From positions 930,001 to 994,000 of the forward strand of contig NZ_AKJN02000006.1 in NCBI RefSeq assembly GCF_000282315.2: a stretch of DNA of 64,000 nt, written 5' to 3'. Positions 30,591 through 39,159 of the stretch are shown piece after piece; within the stretch, counting starts at the first letter, position 1, and every line of letters starts with the position of its first letter. The DNA is from Pseudomonas sp. GM41(2012). GTDB taxonomy: Bacteria > Pseudomonadota > Gammaproteobacteria > Pseudomonadales > Pseudomonadaceae. The notes beneath the pieces were generated by a model. It made no database searches, was not told where the DNA came from, and saw nothing but the letters and a program-made list of their open reading frames with translations. The position numbers were made by a program, and so were the translations under genes.

Positions 30591-31544
30591 ATGGTCAGGC
30601 CTTTTGTTGTGCGTCCTTTACTGGCCCTGTGCGTGCTCGGTACAAGCCCGCTGACCCTCGGGGCGGAGGGCGGTGTCGGTCGGCCGATCACCGGGCAACA
30701 GGTGTTTTCCAATGCCGGGATCGTGCCGCCGGAACCCGGTTGGGTCATGTCCTTCACCAGCATCTGGTATGACGGTGAACTCAAGGGCGGCAAGGGTGCG
30801 CCGATTTCCGGTGAAGTTGGTGTAGGCCTGGACATGAAAGTCTCCTACACCATGGCCAACTTCACCCATATCTGGGACACCGGCAAAGGTCGCTGGAACT
30901 ACGCCTCGGCCATCGGCGTGCCGGTGCAATACACCGACGTCAGCATCAGTATTACCGGCCCGCGCGGGCGGACACTGGGCAGCGAAGACACCGGCACACA
31001 GTTCGCCGACATGCTGATCACGCCGATCGCCGCCGGCTACCACTTCGACGAGGTCAACCACCTCGCGCTGTCCTTGCCGATCTACGTGCCGACCGGTGCC
31101 TATAACGACGATCGCCTGGCCAACCCCGGCCAGAACACTTACACCTTCATGCCCACCGTGGCCTTCACCCATCTGGACGGCAAGGGCGGCGAGTTCACCC
31201 TGTCGAGCGGCCTGGAGTTCTACACCGAGAACGACGCCACGGATTATCGCAACGGCAACATCTTCACCCTCGATGTGCTGTGGACCCACGGTTTCGGCAA
31301 TGGCTGGAACGCCGGCATTGTCGGCGGTTACGTACAGCAGATCACCGATGACAAAGGCCAGACCGCCGATTCACTCAACGGTTTTCGCGGCCGCTCGGTG
31401 GGCGCCGGGCCGGTGGTGGGCTGGGCCGGAAAATTTGCCGATGCCCAGGCCAGCGTCAGCGCGCGTTGGGTACCGGAGTTCGACACCAAGAACCGCCCTG
31501 AAGGTAACGGTTTCAGCATCAACCTGACGTTGGCGTTTTTCTAG
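30591..31544 (+). CDS. SphA-like / MetA-pathway outer-membrane transporter
   Basis: 317 residues with signal peptide (residues 1-27, ending LTLGA). The rest is predicted amphipathic beta-strand, with the family start PPEPGWVMSFTSIWYDGE and the end RPEGNGFSINLTLAFF, closing on a C-terminal Phe. Fits the 'MetA-pathway of phenol degradation' type barrel family (PF13557, often called SphA family in Pseudomonas). Probably a channel for hydrophobic or aromatic compounds. CGGAG stands before the start, and it ends 14 bp before moxR, so the DUF1254 genes and the Bat module appear to share a transcript. Confidence 0.88.
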   Translation: MVRPFVVRPLLALCVLGTSPLTLGAEGGVGRPITGQQVFSNAGIVPPEPGWVMSFTSIWYDGELKGGKGAPISGEVGVGLDMKVSYTMANFTHIWDTGKGRWNYASAIGVPVQYTDVSISITGPRGRTLGSEDTGTQFADMLITPIAAGYHFDEVNHLALSLPIYVPTGAYNDDRLANPGQNTYTFMPTVAFTHLDGKGGEFTLSSGLEFYTENDATDYRNGNIFTLDVLWTHGFGNGWNAGIVGGYVQQITDDKGQTADSLNGFRGRSVGAGPVVGWAGKFADAQASVSARWVPEFDTKNRPEGNGFSINLTLAFF

Positions 31545-31558
31545 GAGTGGAACATCCC

Positions 31559-32539
31559 ATGAGCGCACTCACTGACCTCAACGCCCTGCAAGCCAGCATC
31601 GCCGAAGCCGTGCTCGGCCAGGATCAGGTGATCCGCCAGATTATCCTTGGCCTGTTGGCCAACGGGCACTTGTTGCTCGAAAGCCTGCCCGGCCTGGCCA
31701 AGACCCGCACGGTCAAGGCGCTGGCCAAACACCTGGACGCGAAGATGAGCCGCATCCAGTTCACTCCCGACCTGCTGCCGTCAGACATCACCGGCGCCGA
31801 GGTGCTGCACCAGATCGATGGCAAGAACGAGATCCAGTTCCAGCCCGGCCCGCTGTTCGGCAACCTGATCCTGGCCGACGAAATCAACCGCGCCCCGGCC
31901 AAGGTTCAGGCCGCGTTGCTCGAAGCCATGGAAGAACGACAAATCACGGTGGCGGGCAACAGTCATGTGCTACCGGAGCTGTTCATCGTGGTGGCGACCC
32001 AGAACCCGATCGAACAGGAAGGCACTTACCCGCTTCCGGAAGCGCAGATGGACCGGTTCCTGATGAAGGTTCTACTGGATTACCCGAGCGCGGAAAACGA
32101 AAGCCAGGTGCTGCGCCTGTTGCGTGAAGAGGAGTTTGCGTTGGGCGCCAAAACGGCTGCAGTGCAGGGCTTTTCACTGTCCCAGGAGGTGATCTTCGCG
32201 GCGCGTCGGGAAGTCAGCGCCATTCACGTGTCCCCGGCCATCGACCGCTACCTGATCGACCTGATCAATGCCACCCGCCACCCGGCCGATTACGATGCCG
32301 ACCTCGGTCGCTGGATCGCCATCGGCGCCAGCCCTCGCGGCGGTATCGGCCTGGACCGTTGCGCCCGGGCCGATGCCTGGTTGCAGGGGCAGGATTTTGT
32401 CTCGCCGGACAACGTTCGCGCCGTGGTGCATCCAGTGCTGCGTCATCGCCTGCAACTGAGCTATGACGCGGTAGCTGACGGCGTCACTGCCGATCAGGTG
32501 CTTGATCGCCTGCTCGACAACGTCGCGATTCCGGCCTGA
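31559..32539 (+). CDS. moxR: MoxR-family AAA+ ATPase
   Basis: 326 residues. The Walker A region LLLESLPGLAKTRTVKAL is slightly atypical (Ser where many members have Gly), Walker B is LILADEINRAPAKVQAALLEAMEE, and sensor 1 is VATQNPIEQEGTYPLPEAQMDRF. MoxR ATPases act with VWA-domain partners to insert cofactors or metals or to remodel proteins at the membrane; methanol dehydrogenase activation is the classic case. GGAG precedes the ATG at 31559. It leads the module moxR-DUF58-DUF4381-VWA-VWA/TPR-batD. Confidence 0.95.
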   Translation: MSALTDLNALQASIAEAVLGQDQVIRQIILGLLANGHLLLESLPGLAKTRTVKALAKHLDAKMSRIQFTPDLLPSDITGAEVLHQIDGKNEIQFQPGPLFGNLILADEINRAPAKVQAALLEAMEERQITVAGNSHVLPELFIVVATQNPIEQEGTYPLPEAQMDRFLMKVLLDYPSAENESQVLRLLREEEFALGAKTAAVQGFSLSQEVIFAARREVSAIHVSPAIDRYLIDLINATRHPADYDADLGRWIAIGASPRGGIGLDRCARADAWLQGQDFVSPDNVRAVVHPVLRHRLQLSYDAVADGVTADQVLDRLLDNVAIPA

Positions 32540-32547
32540 GGCTGAAA

Positions 32548-33486
32548 ATGAACAATGCGGACGGTCTGGTCTATGTCTCCCTGGCGCAGTTGATGGCCCT
32601 GGAGTTCAAGGCGCGTGACCTGAGCTTCCTCGCGCGTCAGCCACTAGGCAGCATTCTTGCCGGCAACCATGCCTCGCGCCTGCGTGGCCGTGGGTTGAAC
32701 TTCGATGAGCTACGCCGCTATCAGCCGGGAGACGACTTGCGTCATCTGGATTGGCGGGCGTCGCTGCGCACTGGAAAACCGGTGGTTCGCACCTTCACCG
32801 AAGAACGCGATCGCCCGGCGTTGATTCTGGTCGATCAGCGCATGTCGATGTTCTTCGGCTCCCGGCGCAGTTTCAAATCCGCCATTGCCGCCGAACTTGG
32901 CGCGCTGGCCGCGTGGATGGTGTTCCACGCGGGAGATCGGGTCGGCGGCCTGGTGTTCAACGATTTGCGCATCGACGCCATTGTCCCGTTGCGCAGCCGT
33001 AAACGTGTTGAAGCACTGTGCAGTCGCATCGCTGGGCAGAATCAGCAACTGAACGCAGCCAATCCGGACGCCGAAGGTGAGGATCAACTCGACAAGGTTT
33101 TACAGCATTGCCTGGCGGTGGCCGGTCACGATCACTTGATTTGCATCGTCAGCGACTTCGCCGGCGCCGGTGAACGCACCCTGCAGTTGATGCGCCAGTT
33201 GGCGGCTCACAACGATGTGATTGCGATGCAGGTCTACGACCCGTTGGCGCTGAACCTGCCGAAGAATGGCCGTTTACTGATCACTCAAGGCCAGTTGCAG
33301 GTGGAACTGGCCGTCGAGCAACGCAGCGTTCATCAGCCGCTGGGGGACTTTCTCAGTGGTCGGCTCAAGGACGTCGCCACGTTGCTGCGCCGCAGTCAGG
33401 TGCCGCTGATGATGTTCAGCACCGCCACCGAAGCGCAGGAACAATTGCGCGCCGAACTGGGCAAGCTCGGTAGAGGTCGGCGATGA
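32548..33486 (+). CDS. DUF58 domain protein (VWA-like, MoxR partner)
   Basis: 312 residues. The DUF58 signature FDELRRYQPGDDLRHLDWRA is followed by a VWA-like fold. The first metal-site loop is VDQRMSM instead of DxSxS, so the MIDAS site is probably incomplete, as is common in DUF58. GAGG stands 6 bases before the ATG. It is soluble and probably carries MoxR action to its client or to the membrane VWA proteins. It overlaps the next gene by 4 bp (ATGA). Confidence 0.93.
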   Translation: MNNADGLVYVSLAQLMALEFKARDLSFLARQPLGSILAGNHASRLRGRGLNFDELRRYQPGDDLRHLDWRASLRTGKPVVRTFTEERDRPALILVDQRMSMFFGSRRSFKSAIAAELGALAAWMVFHAGDRVGGLVFNDLRIDAIVPLRSRKRVEALCSRIAGQNQQLNAANPDAEGEDQLDKVLQHCLAVAGHDHLICIVSDFAGAGERTLQLMRQLAAHNDVIAMQVYDPLALNLPKNGRLLITQGQLQVELAVEQRSVHQPLGDFLSGRLKDVATLLRRSQVPLMMFSTATEAQEQLRAELGKLGRGRR

Positions 33487-34073
33487 ACCCGAACATCCCG
33501 AGCATCGACCAGCTCAAGGAGATCGCCGTGCCCGCGCCGTTCAGTTATGCGCCGCAGACGTGGGGTTGGTGGGTGTTGCTCTGCCTGTTGGTGATTGCCG
33601 TTTTGCTGGTCAGCGCACGGAGGTATTGGCAGTGGCGGCGGGATCGCTATCGGCGTGAGGCGTTGGTGCGGTTGGTCGAACTGCAAAACAGCGATGATCA
33701 GTTGCAAGCCCTGCGCGAACTGCCAGAGCTGCTCAAACGCGTAGCCCTGTCCATGCCCCCTCCTGGCTGGAATACAAAACCTGTGGGAGCGAGCCTGCTC
33801 GCGAAGAGGCCCTCACATTCACCATTGATGTCGACTGACCGGACGCCATCGCGAGCAGGCTCGCTCCCACAGGTGACGGCGTTAGGCGGGAAAGATTGGC
33901 AGGCATTCCTGGAGCGGCACAGTTCCCAGCCATTACCGGCGGACTTCAGCCAGCAACTGGCGCAGTTAGCCTATGCGCCCGATGCAACGTTATCGGCCCT
34001 GCCGAGCAATCAGCGCAATCAACTGTTCGCCACCTGCAAGCACTGGGTGGAGCATCACCATGTGGCAGCTTGA
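33483..34073 (+). CDS. DUF4381 membrane protein with an in-frame REPIN
   Basis: 196 residues: a single helix (WGWWVLLCLLVIAVLLVSARRYW, residues ~25-47) and a cytosolic tail. DUF4381 proteins are small membrane partners in MoxR-Bat operons. Residues ~100-131 are encoded by a complete REPIN (33780-33873), giving the REP-derived string [16 protein letters not shown]. Without it the protein would be ~164 residues, the usual size. The frame stays open across it and re-enters normal sequence at DWQAFLERHSSQPLPADF. It overlaps the DUF58 gene by 4 bp and the next VWA gene by 14 bp. Confidence 0.85.
   Translation: MNPNIPSIDQLKEIAVPAPFSYAPQTWGWWVLLCLLVIAVLLVSARRYWQWRRDRYRREALVRLVELQNSDDQLQALRELPELLKRVALSMPPPGWNTKPVGASLLAKRPSHSPLMSTDRTPSRAGSLPQVTALGGKDWQAFLERHSSQPLPADFSQQLAQLAYAPDATLSALPSNQRNQLFATCKHWVEHHHVAA
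33780..33873. repeat. REPIN inside the DUF4381 coding sequence
   Basis: CCTGTGGGAGCGAGCCTGCT..CGCGAAGAGG is mirrored by CGCCATCGCGAGCAGG..CTCGCTCCCACAGG. It lies wholly inside an open frame. Confidence 0.92.
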
Positions 34074-35052
34074 TTACCCCTGGCTGCTAATCCTTTTGCC
34101 GTTGCCGTGGTTCGGCTACCGCTACCTGCCCGGTTACCGCGAAGCCCGCAGCGCCGTGCGCGTGCCGTTTTTCGCGGCCATGAGCCGCGCGGTCGGCCAG
34201 GCACCCAGCCAGGCCGGCACCCGCAGCAATCGCTGGCAGTTGCTGTTGAATCTGCTGGTCTGGGCGCTATTGCTGCTGGCGGCCGCTCGCCCGGTGTTGG
34301 TTGAAAAACCGATCGAGCGCCAGCAACCGGTGCGCGACCTGATGCTGGCCATCGACATTTCCCAGTCCATGGAAACTACTGATTTCACCGACACCAACGG
34401 CCAGAAGATCAACCGCCTGGCAGCGGTCAAGGATGTGGTTCATGGCTTTATCGATAAGCGCAAAGATGATCGGCTGGGCCTGATCGTGTTCGGCAGCGGG
34501 GCTTACCCGCAGGCGCCGTTGACCCTCGATCACGCCAGTCTGTCGCTGTTGCTGGACGACACCGGCATCGGCATGGCCGGCCCCAACACGGCCATCGGCG
34601 ACGCCATCGGTCTGAGCCTGAAACTGCTCGACCAGGCCCACGAACAGGAAAAAGTCCTGATCCTGCTCACGGACGGCAACGACACCAGCAGCGCCATTAC
34701 CCCGGATCACGCGGCGTCCATGGCGGCCGCCAAAGGCGTGGTCATTCACACCATCGGCATCGGCGACCCTGACGCCTCGGGCGAAGCCAAGGTCAACCTT
34801 CAGGGTTTGCAGCAAATCGCCGACGCTACGGGTGGCAAGTTCTTCCGTGCTGAAGATCGCAATACGCTGGATCAGGTGTACGACACCCTCGACAAACTCA
34901 CGCCGCATCAAGTGAAAACCCTCAGTCATCAGCCGAAAAAAGATCTGTTCTGGTGGCCAATGGGGGCCGCGATCGGCTTGCTCGCGCTCTATCACTTAGG
35001 CGCCCTGCTCCGTCCGCACCTGACCATCGCGCGTCAGCGGCAGGAAGCTTGA
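34060..35052 (+). CDS. batA: Membrane VWA protein, BatA-like
   Basis: 330 residues from the ATG preceded by GGGTGGAG, overlapping the DUF4381 gene by 14 bp. Layout: N-terminal helix LDYPWLLILLPLPWFGYRYLP, a second helix (LLLNLLVWALLLLAAARPVL), a periplasmic or cytosolic VWA domain with intact MIDAS (AIDISQSM, the Thr loop and LLTDGND), and a C-terminal helix (WWPMGAAIGLLALYHLGALL). Typical Bat aerotolerance VWA protein. Probably forms a membrane complex with the BatB-like protein encoded 1 bp downstream. Confidence 0.92.
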   Translation: MWQLDYPWLLILLPLPWFGYRYLPGYREARSAVRVPFFAAMSRAVGQAPSQAGTRSNRWQLLLNLLVWALLLLAAARPVLVEKPIERQQPVRDLMLAIDISQSMETTDFTDTNGQKINRLAAVKDVVHGFIDKRKDDRLGLIVFGSGAYPQAPLTLDHASLSLLLDDTGIGMAGPNTAIGDAIGLSLKLLDQAHEQEKVLILLTDGNDTSSAITPDHAASMAAAKGVVIHTIGIGDPDASGEAKVNLQGLQQIADATGGKFFRAEDRNTLDQVYDTLDKLTPHQVKTLSHQPKKDLFWWPMGAAIGLLALYHLGALLRPHLTIARQRQEA

Positions 35053-35053
35053 G

Positions 35054-36634
35054 ATGGAGATCAATCTCAGTGACTTCCATTTCCTGCGTCCACTGTGGCT
35101 GTTGCTGGTGCCGTTCGGCGCCCTGTTGTCCTGGCTGTGGCGCCGCAGTCGCGACGTGCAACGGCGCTTGCGCAGCAACATCGCGGAGCACTTGTTGCCG
35201 CACTTGCTGATTACGCCAGAGGATCAACAGCGTTTTCGCCCCGTGCATCTGGCGTGCGCGTTGTTGATGCTGGGCGCCATCGCGGCTGCCGGGCCCACCT
35301 GGGAACAGGACCGTCCGGACTTTCTGGAAAACCGCGCGCCACTGATCATCGCCATCGACCTGTCGCCGTCCATGGACGCCACCGACGTACAGCCAAGTCG
35401 TCTGGAAGCGGCCAAACACAAGCTGCATGACCTGATCCAGCGTCGCGCCGGTGCGCGCAACGGGTTGATCGCCTACGCCGGCAGCGCTCATCTGGTATTG
35501 CCGCCGACCGACGATCCCGCCCTGCTCGACACCTTCATTCAAGCCCTGAGCACCGACCTGATCAGCAAACCGGGGAAAAATGTCAGCGCGGTGATCGAGC
35601 AAGCCAAACGCCTGCTGATCGCCGAGAAAACGCCGGGGACCCTGCTGCTGATCACCGACGGCGGCGACACCTCGCAACTCAGCGGTCTGGACAAGCAACT
35701 GGACGACAGCGCGCTGCAAGTGCTGATTCTGGCCGTCGGCAGCGAAGATGGCGGGATCATCCACGACGCCAACGGCCAGCCACGGACCGACAGCAATGGT
35801 CGTCCGGCACTTGGCAGTTTTGATCAGGCCGCACTTAAACAGCTTGGATCAACGTTGGATGCGCCGTTGGGCAGCCTGACGCTCAATGACGACGACCTGG
35901 ACTGGATCGAGCTGCACGCCCAGCAGCACTTCCAGGCGGCCAGCGATGAACAGCGCGAACTGCACTGGAAAGACGCCGGTTACTGGCTGTGCTGGCCGTT
36001 GCTGCTGATCGCCTTCTTCAGCGTGCGCAAGGGCTGGAGCCTGAACTGGACGGTCGGGTGGTTGCTGGCACTGGGCATCGGATTTCAGCCAATACCCGCC
36101 GAAGCCAACGCATTGACCGATGCCTTTTTTACCCCTGACCAGCAAGGCCGTTGGGCCTTCGAGCACGAGCATTTCCCGCAGGCTGCCGCGCACTTCGTCG
36201 ATCCCTACTGGAAAGGCATTGCCGCCTACAACGCCGCCGATTACGACCTGGCACTGGCCAGTTTTGCGCGACTCGACACCCCGCAGGCGTATTTCTATCT
36301 GGGCAATATTTACGTGCGCCGCTTCAAGTTTGATCAGGCCATCGCCGCGTATACCCAGGCGTTGAAGATGCAACCGCAATTCCCTGAAGCCACCGCCAAC
36401 CTGGCCTTGGCCATCGCCTTGCAGAAAGACACCGACAGCGCCGAACAGAACGCGCCGGAGGTCAAACCCGACGACATCAAAATGGACAAAGCGCCGGGCA
36501 AGGGCCAGAGCAAACCGGTCGAGACCGAGCAAGCGGCGTCGGATGCACTGTGGTTGCAGAACCTCAGCACGTCGCCGGCGAAATTCCTGAAGCAGAAATT
36601 CAGTTTGCAGGATCAGGCGGGAGGTAAACCATGA
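35054..36634 (+). CDS. batB: VWA-TPR protein (BatB-BatC fusion)
   Basis: 526 residues. Two N-terminal helices ([18 protein letters not shown] and [14 protein letters not shown]) precede a VWA domain with intact MIDAS ([16 protein letters not shown]). A helix near residues 310-350 follows, and then TPR-type helices ([38 protein letters not shown], ~residues 390-460) and a charged, Lys/Gln-rich tail. In Bacteroides and Leptospira batB and batC are separate; here the TPR part is fused. AGGAAG precedes the start. The next ATG overlaps its stop by 4 bp. Confidence 0.92.
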   Translation: MEINLSDFHFLRPLWLLLVPFGALLSWLWRRSRDVQRRLRSNIAEHLLPHLLITPEDQQRFRPVHLACALLMLGAIAAAGPTWEQDRPDFLENRAPLIIAIDLSPSMDATDVQPSRLEAAKHKLHDLIQRRAGARNGLIAYAGSAHLVLPPTDDPALLDTFIQALSTDLISKPGKNVSAVIEQAKRLLIAEKTPGTLLLITDGGDTSQLSGLDKQLDDSALQVLILAVGSEDGGIIHDANGQPRTDSNGRPALGSFDQAALKQLGSTLDAPLGSLTLNDDDLDWIELHAQQHFQAASDEQRELHWKDAGYWLCWPLLLIAFFSVRKGWSLNWTVGWLLALGIGFQPIPAEANALTDAFFTPDQQGRWAFEHEHFPQAAAHFVDPYWKGIAAYNAADYDLALASFARLDTPQAYFYLGNIYVRRFKFDQAIAAYTQALKMQPQFPEATANLALAIALQKDTDSAEQNAPEVKPDDIKMDKAPGKGQSKPVETEQAASDALWLQNLSTSPAKFLKQKFSLQDQAGGKP

Positions 36635-38061
36635 TCCGTCTGATAGACCGAGTCGCGGCCATCGCGAGCAGGCTCGCTCCCACAGGGGATTTGCAGCGCA
36701 CACAAATCAAATGTGGGAGTGAGCCTGCTCGCGATGGCGCCAGGTCATTCACCACTAAATTCGGCACTTTGTTGATCCTCTCTCTGATCAGCATCAACGC
36801 CGTTGCCGCCGAACCCGAGCTACGTGTCCAGACCCACCTGCAACCCACCGACTCAATCATGGTCGGCGGCATTCTGGAACTGCAACTCGACGTCCTCACC
36901 GACAGCTGGTTCACCGACGCCCCCACCCTGCCCGACCTGAAACTGCCTGGTGCACTGGTCATGCCGCCCGACGGCCACGCTGAACACCTGAACCAGACGC
37001 TCGACGGCAAGTCGTTCAACGGCATGCGCTACCGCTACCGGATCACCCCGAATCTGGCCCAGGGTTTCGACATCCCGGCATTGACGGTGCGCGCCACGCC
37101 CGGTCAGGCCAGCGCGCCGTTGACCGCCCAAAGCCAGCCACTGCACTTCATTGCCACACAACCGCCGGGGTTCAAACCCGGCGAACCGGTGCTGGTGGCC
37201 CAAGGGCTGCGCGTCACGCAAACAGTCCTCTATTCGGCGACACCCCTGAAGGTCGGTGACAGCATTACCCGGCAACTGACATTGCAGGCCGACAACGCCC
37301 TGGCCATGTCGCTACCCGCGCCGTCACTGGCGGATGTCGCCGGCCTCAGCCGTTATCCGAAAGCCGCGCAAATCAGCAACCTCGACGACGGTCGCGGCCA
37401 TTTCAACGGCGGCCAGCGCATCGACACCGTGACCTATCGGATCGACACCGAAGGCCGCCATCACCTGCCGGCAATCGAGCAGAAATGGTGGGACGCCAGC
37501 ACCGGACAGACCCGCACGGCACAAGTCCCGGCCGTGACCTTCGATGCCACAGCCAACAGTGCTTATCGGCCGGTGTTTTCAATCACCGAAGACCTGAAAA
37601 AACTCACTCAGCAAGGTCGCGTGCATCTCTCCGGGCATTGGTTGGTGCTTTTAACGCTGCTGGTGGCCGTGACGCTGCTCGGCTGGTTTGCCCGTCCGTT
37701 CGTCCAACGTGCGTACCTTAAATGGCAAGCCCGACGCCGCGCCCGACGCGCCGCGTGGCTGGAGTCCGCCGACTACGCCTGGCGGCAGATTCCGGCGCAA
37801 ATCGACGGCAAACCCGCACAGTTGAGCGCCCTGTACCTGTGGGCCAGACGCAGCCGCATGGGCCTGAAACTGATGAACCTTGGTCCGCGCCTGCAGGACC
37901 TGTTGCACGCCTGTTACAGCCGTCAACCCACCGAAGACCAGGCGCTCCACCACCTCAAGCAATCCTTGGCTACGCTGCATAGTCAGGCCAAACGCGACAA
38001 AGCGTCAGCCGCACCAGCACTGCGTCCACTTAATCCCGCTCACGCGAAGGATGTCCCATGA
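36631..38061 (+). CDS. batD: BatD-like protein with REPIN-encoded N-terminal extension
   Basis: 476 residues. A BatD-type tandem beta-domain ectodomain (residues ~60-320) is followed by one helix ([20 protein letters not shown], ~335-355) and a basic cytosolic tail. The ATG at 36631 overlaps the previous stop (ATGA) and is the natural start. Codons 10-36 come from a complete REPIN, so the signal-peptide core ([18 protein letters not shown]) begins only near residue 44. An internal start after the REPIN would have to be TTG or another weak codon; none has a clear ribosome site. Export may still work with a long n-region. It overlaps the HAD gene by 4 bp. Confidence 0.88.
   Translation: MIRLIDRVAAIASRLAPTGDLQRTQIKCGSEPARDGARSFTTKFGTLLILSLISINAVAAEPELRVQTHLQPTDSIMVGGILELQLDVLTDSWFTDAPTLPDLKLPGALVMPPDGHAEHLNQTLDGKSFNGMRYRYRITPNLAQGFDIPALTVRATPGQASAPLTAQSQPLHFIATQPPGFKPGEPVLVAQGLRVTQTVLYSATPLKVGDSITRQLTLQADNALAMSLPAPSLADVAGLSRYPKAAQISNLDDGRGHFNGGQRIDTVTYRIDTEGRHHLPAIEQKWWDASTGQTRTAQVPAVTFDATANSAYRPVFSITEDLKKLTQQGRVHLSGHWLVLLTLLVAVTLLGWFARPFVQRAYLKWQARRRARRAAWLESADYAWRQIPAQIDGKPAQLSALYLWARRSRMGLKLMNLGPRLQDLLHACYSRQPTEDQALHHLKQSLATLHSQAKRDKASAAPALRPLNPAHAKDVP
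36659..36737. repeat. REPIN inside the 5' end of batD
   Basis: CCATCGCGAGCAGGCTCGCT..CCCACAGGGG is mirrored by ATGTGGGAGTGAGCCT..GCTCGCGATGG. It begins 28 bases after the A of the batD start codon and keeps the frame open. Confidence 0.92.
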
Positions 38062-39086
38062 CGAACCCGATATCGCTGCGCTACCGCTACGGGCTGACGC
38101 TGCTGTTAACCCTTGCGCTGAGCCTGCCGGTGCTGGCCCAGACTCGCGAGCCCCTGCCCTCGTGGAACGACGGCCCGGCGAAAAAGAACATCGTCGAGTT
38201 CGTCCAGGCCGTGACCGATCAAAGCAGCAAGGATTTCGTCAAACCCGCCGATCGAATCGCCGTGTTCGACAACGACGGCACGCTGTGGAGCGAGCAGCCG
38301 ATGTACTTCGAATTGCTGTTTGCCCTGGAAGAGGTCAAGCGCACCGCACCGCAGCACCCGGAATGGAAAACCACCCAGCCCTTCAAGGCCGTGCTCGAAA
38401 ATGATCAGAAGGCCCTGGGCGAGTCCGGCATGGACGGCATCCTGAAAATCTTCGGTGCCACTCACACCGGCATGACCACCGAAGCCTTCGACGACTACGC
38501 CAAAACCTGGCTGACCCAGGCGCGCCACCCGAGAACCGGCAAGCCCTACACCGAGATGATCTTCCAGCCGATGCGGGAAATGCTCGATTACCTGCGCAGC
38601 CAGAATTTCAAAACCTACATTGTCTCCGGCGGCGACACCGCGTTCATGCGCGCCTTCGCCGAGCAGGTCTACGGCATCCCGCCGGAACAAGTGATCGGCA
38701 CCACGTTTGTCACCGCCTACCAGCTCAAGGACGGCCAACCGTCGATCCTGCGCACCGCCAAACTGGCCCACAACGATGACGGCCCGGGCAAACCGGAAAG
38801 CATCGACGCAGTCATCGGCCGGCGTCCGATCCTCGCGTTCGGCAACTCCGACGGCGACCTGCAAATGCTGCAGTGGACTGCCGCCGGGCCGGGCAAACGC
38901 TTCATGGGACTGGTGCATCACACCGACGCCAAACGCGAATGGGCTTATGACCGTCAATCCAAAATCGGTCGTCTGGACAAGGCTCTGGACGAAGCAAAAA
39001 CCCGCGGCTGGACTATCGTGGATATGGCCGCCGAATGGCGCCGGATCTATCCCTTCGAGGCCGCCACCCCCGAGCACGTGCAATAA
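38058..39086 (+). CDS. Exported HAD-superfamily phosphatase-like protein
   Basis: 342 residues. The signal peptide [18 protein letters not shown] ends near residue 28. HAD motif I is [10 protein letters not shown] (nucleophile Asp and DxD present), motif II Ser/Thr lies in [11 protein letters not shown], and motif IV acidic residues lie in [13 protein letters not shown]. It is a periplasmic phosphomonoesterase or phosphonatase-like hydrolase; the substrate is unknown. The start overlaps the batD stop by 4 bp, tying it to the Bat module. Followed 73 bp later by the sulfatase. Confidence 0.9.
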   Translation: MTNPISLRYRYGLTLLLTLALSLPVLAQTREPLPSWNDGPAKKNIVEFVQAVTDQSSKDFVKPADRIAVFDNDGTLWSEQPMYFELLFALEEVKRTAPQHPEWKTTQPFKAVLENDQKALGESGMDGILKIFGATHTGMTTEAFDDYAKTWLTQARHPRTGKPYTEMIFQPMREMLDYLRSQNFKTYIVSGGDTAFMRAFAEQVYGIPPEQVIGTTFVTAYQLKDGQPSILRTAKLAHNDDGPGKPESIDAVIGRRPILAFGNSDGDLQMLQWTAAGPGKRFMGLVHHTDAKREWAYDRQSKIGRLDKALDEAKTRGWTIVDMAAEWRRIYPFEAATPEHVQ

Positions 39087-39159
39087 AAAAGCGTTACGCA
39101 GGACTGCAAAAAACGTTTGTCGCGCATGAGCGACGCAAGTAAAAAAAGGAGCAAGTCAG

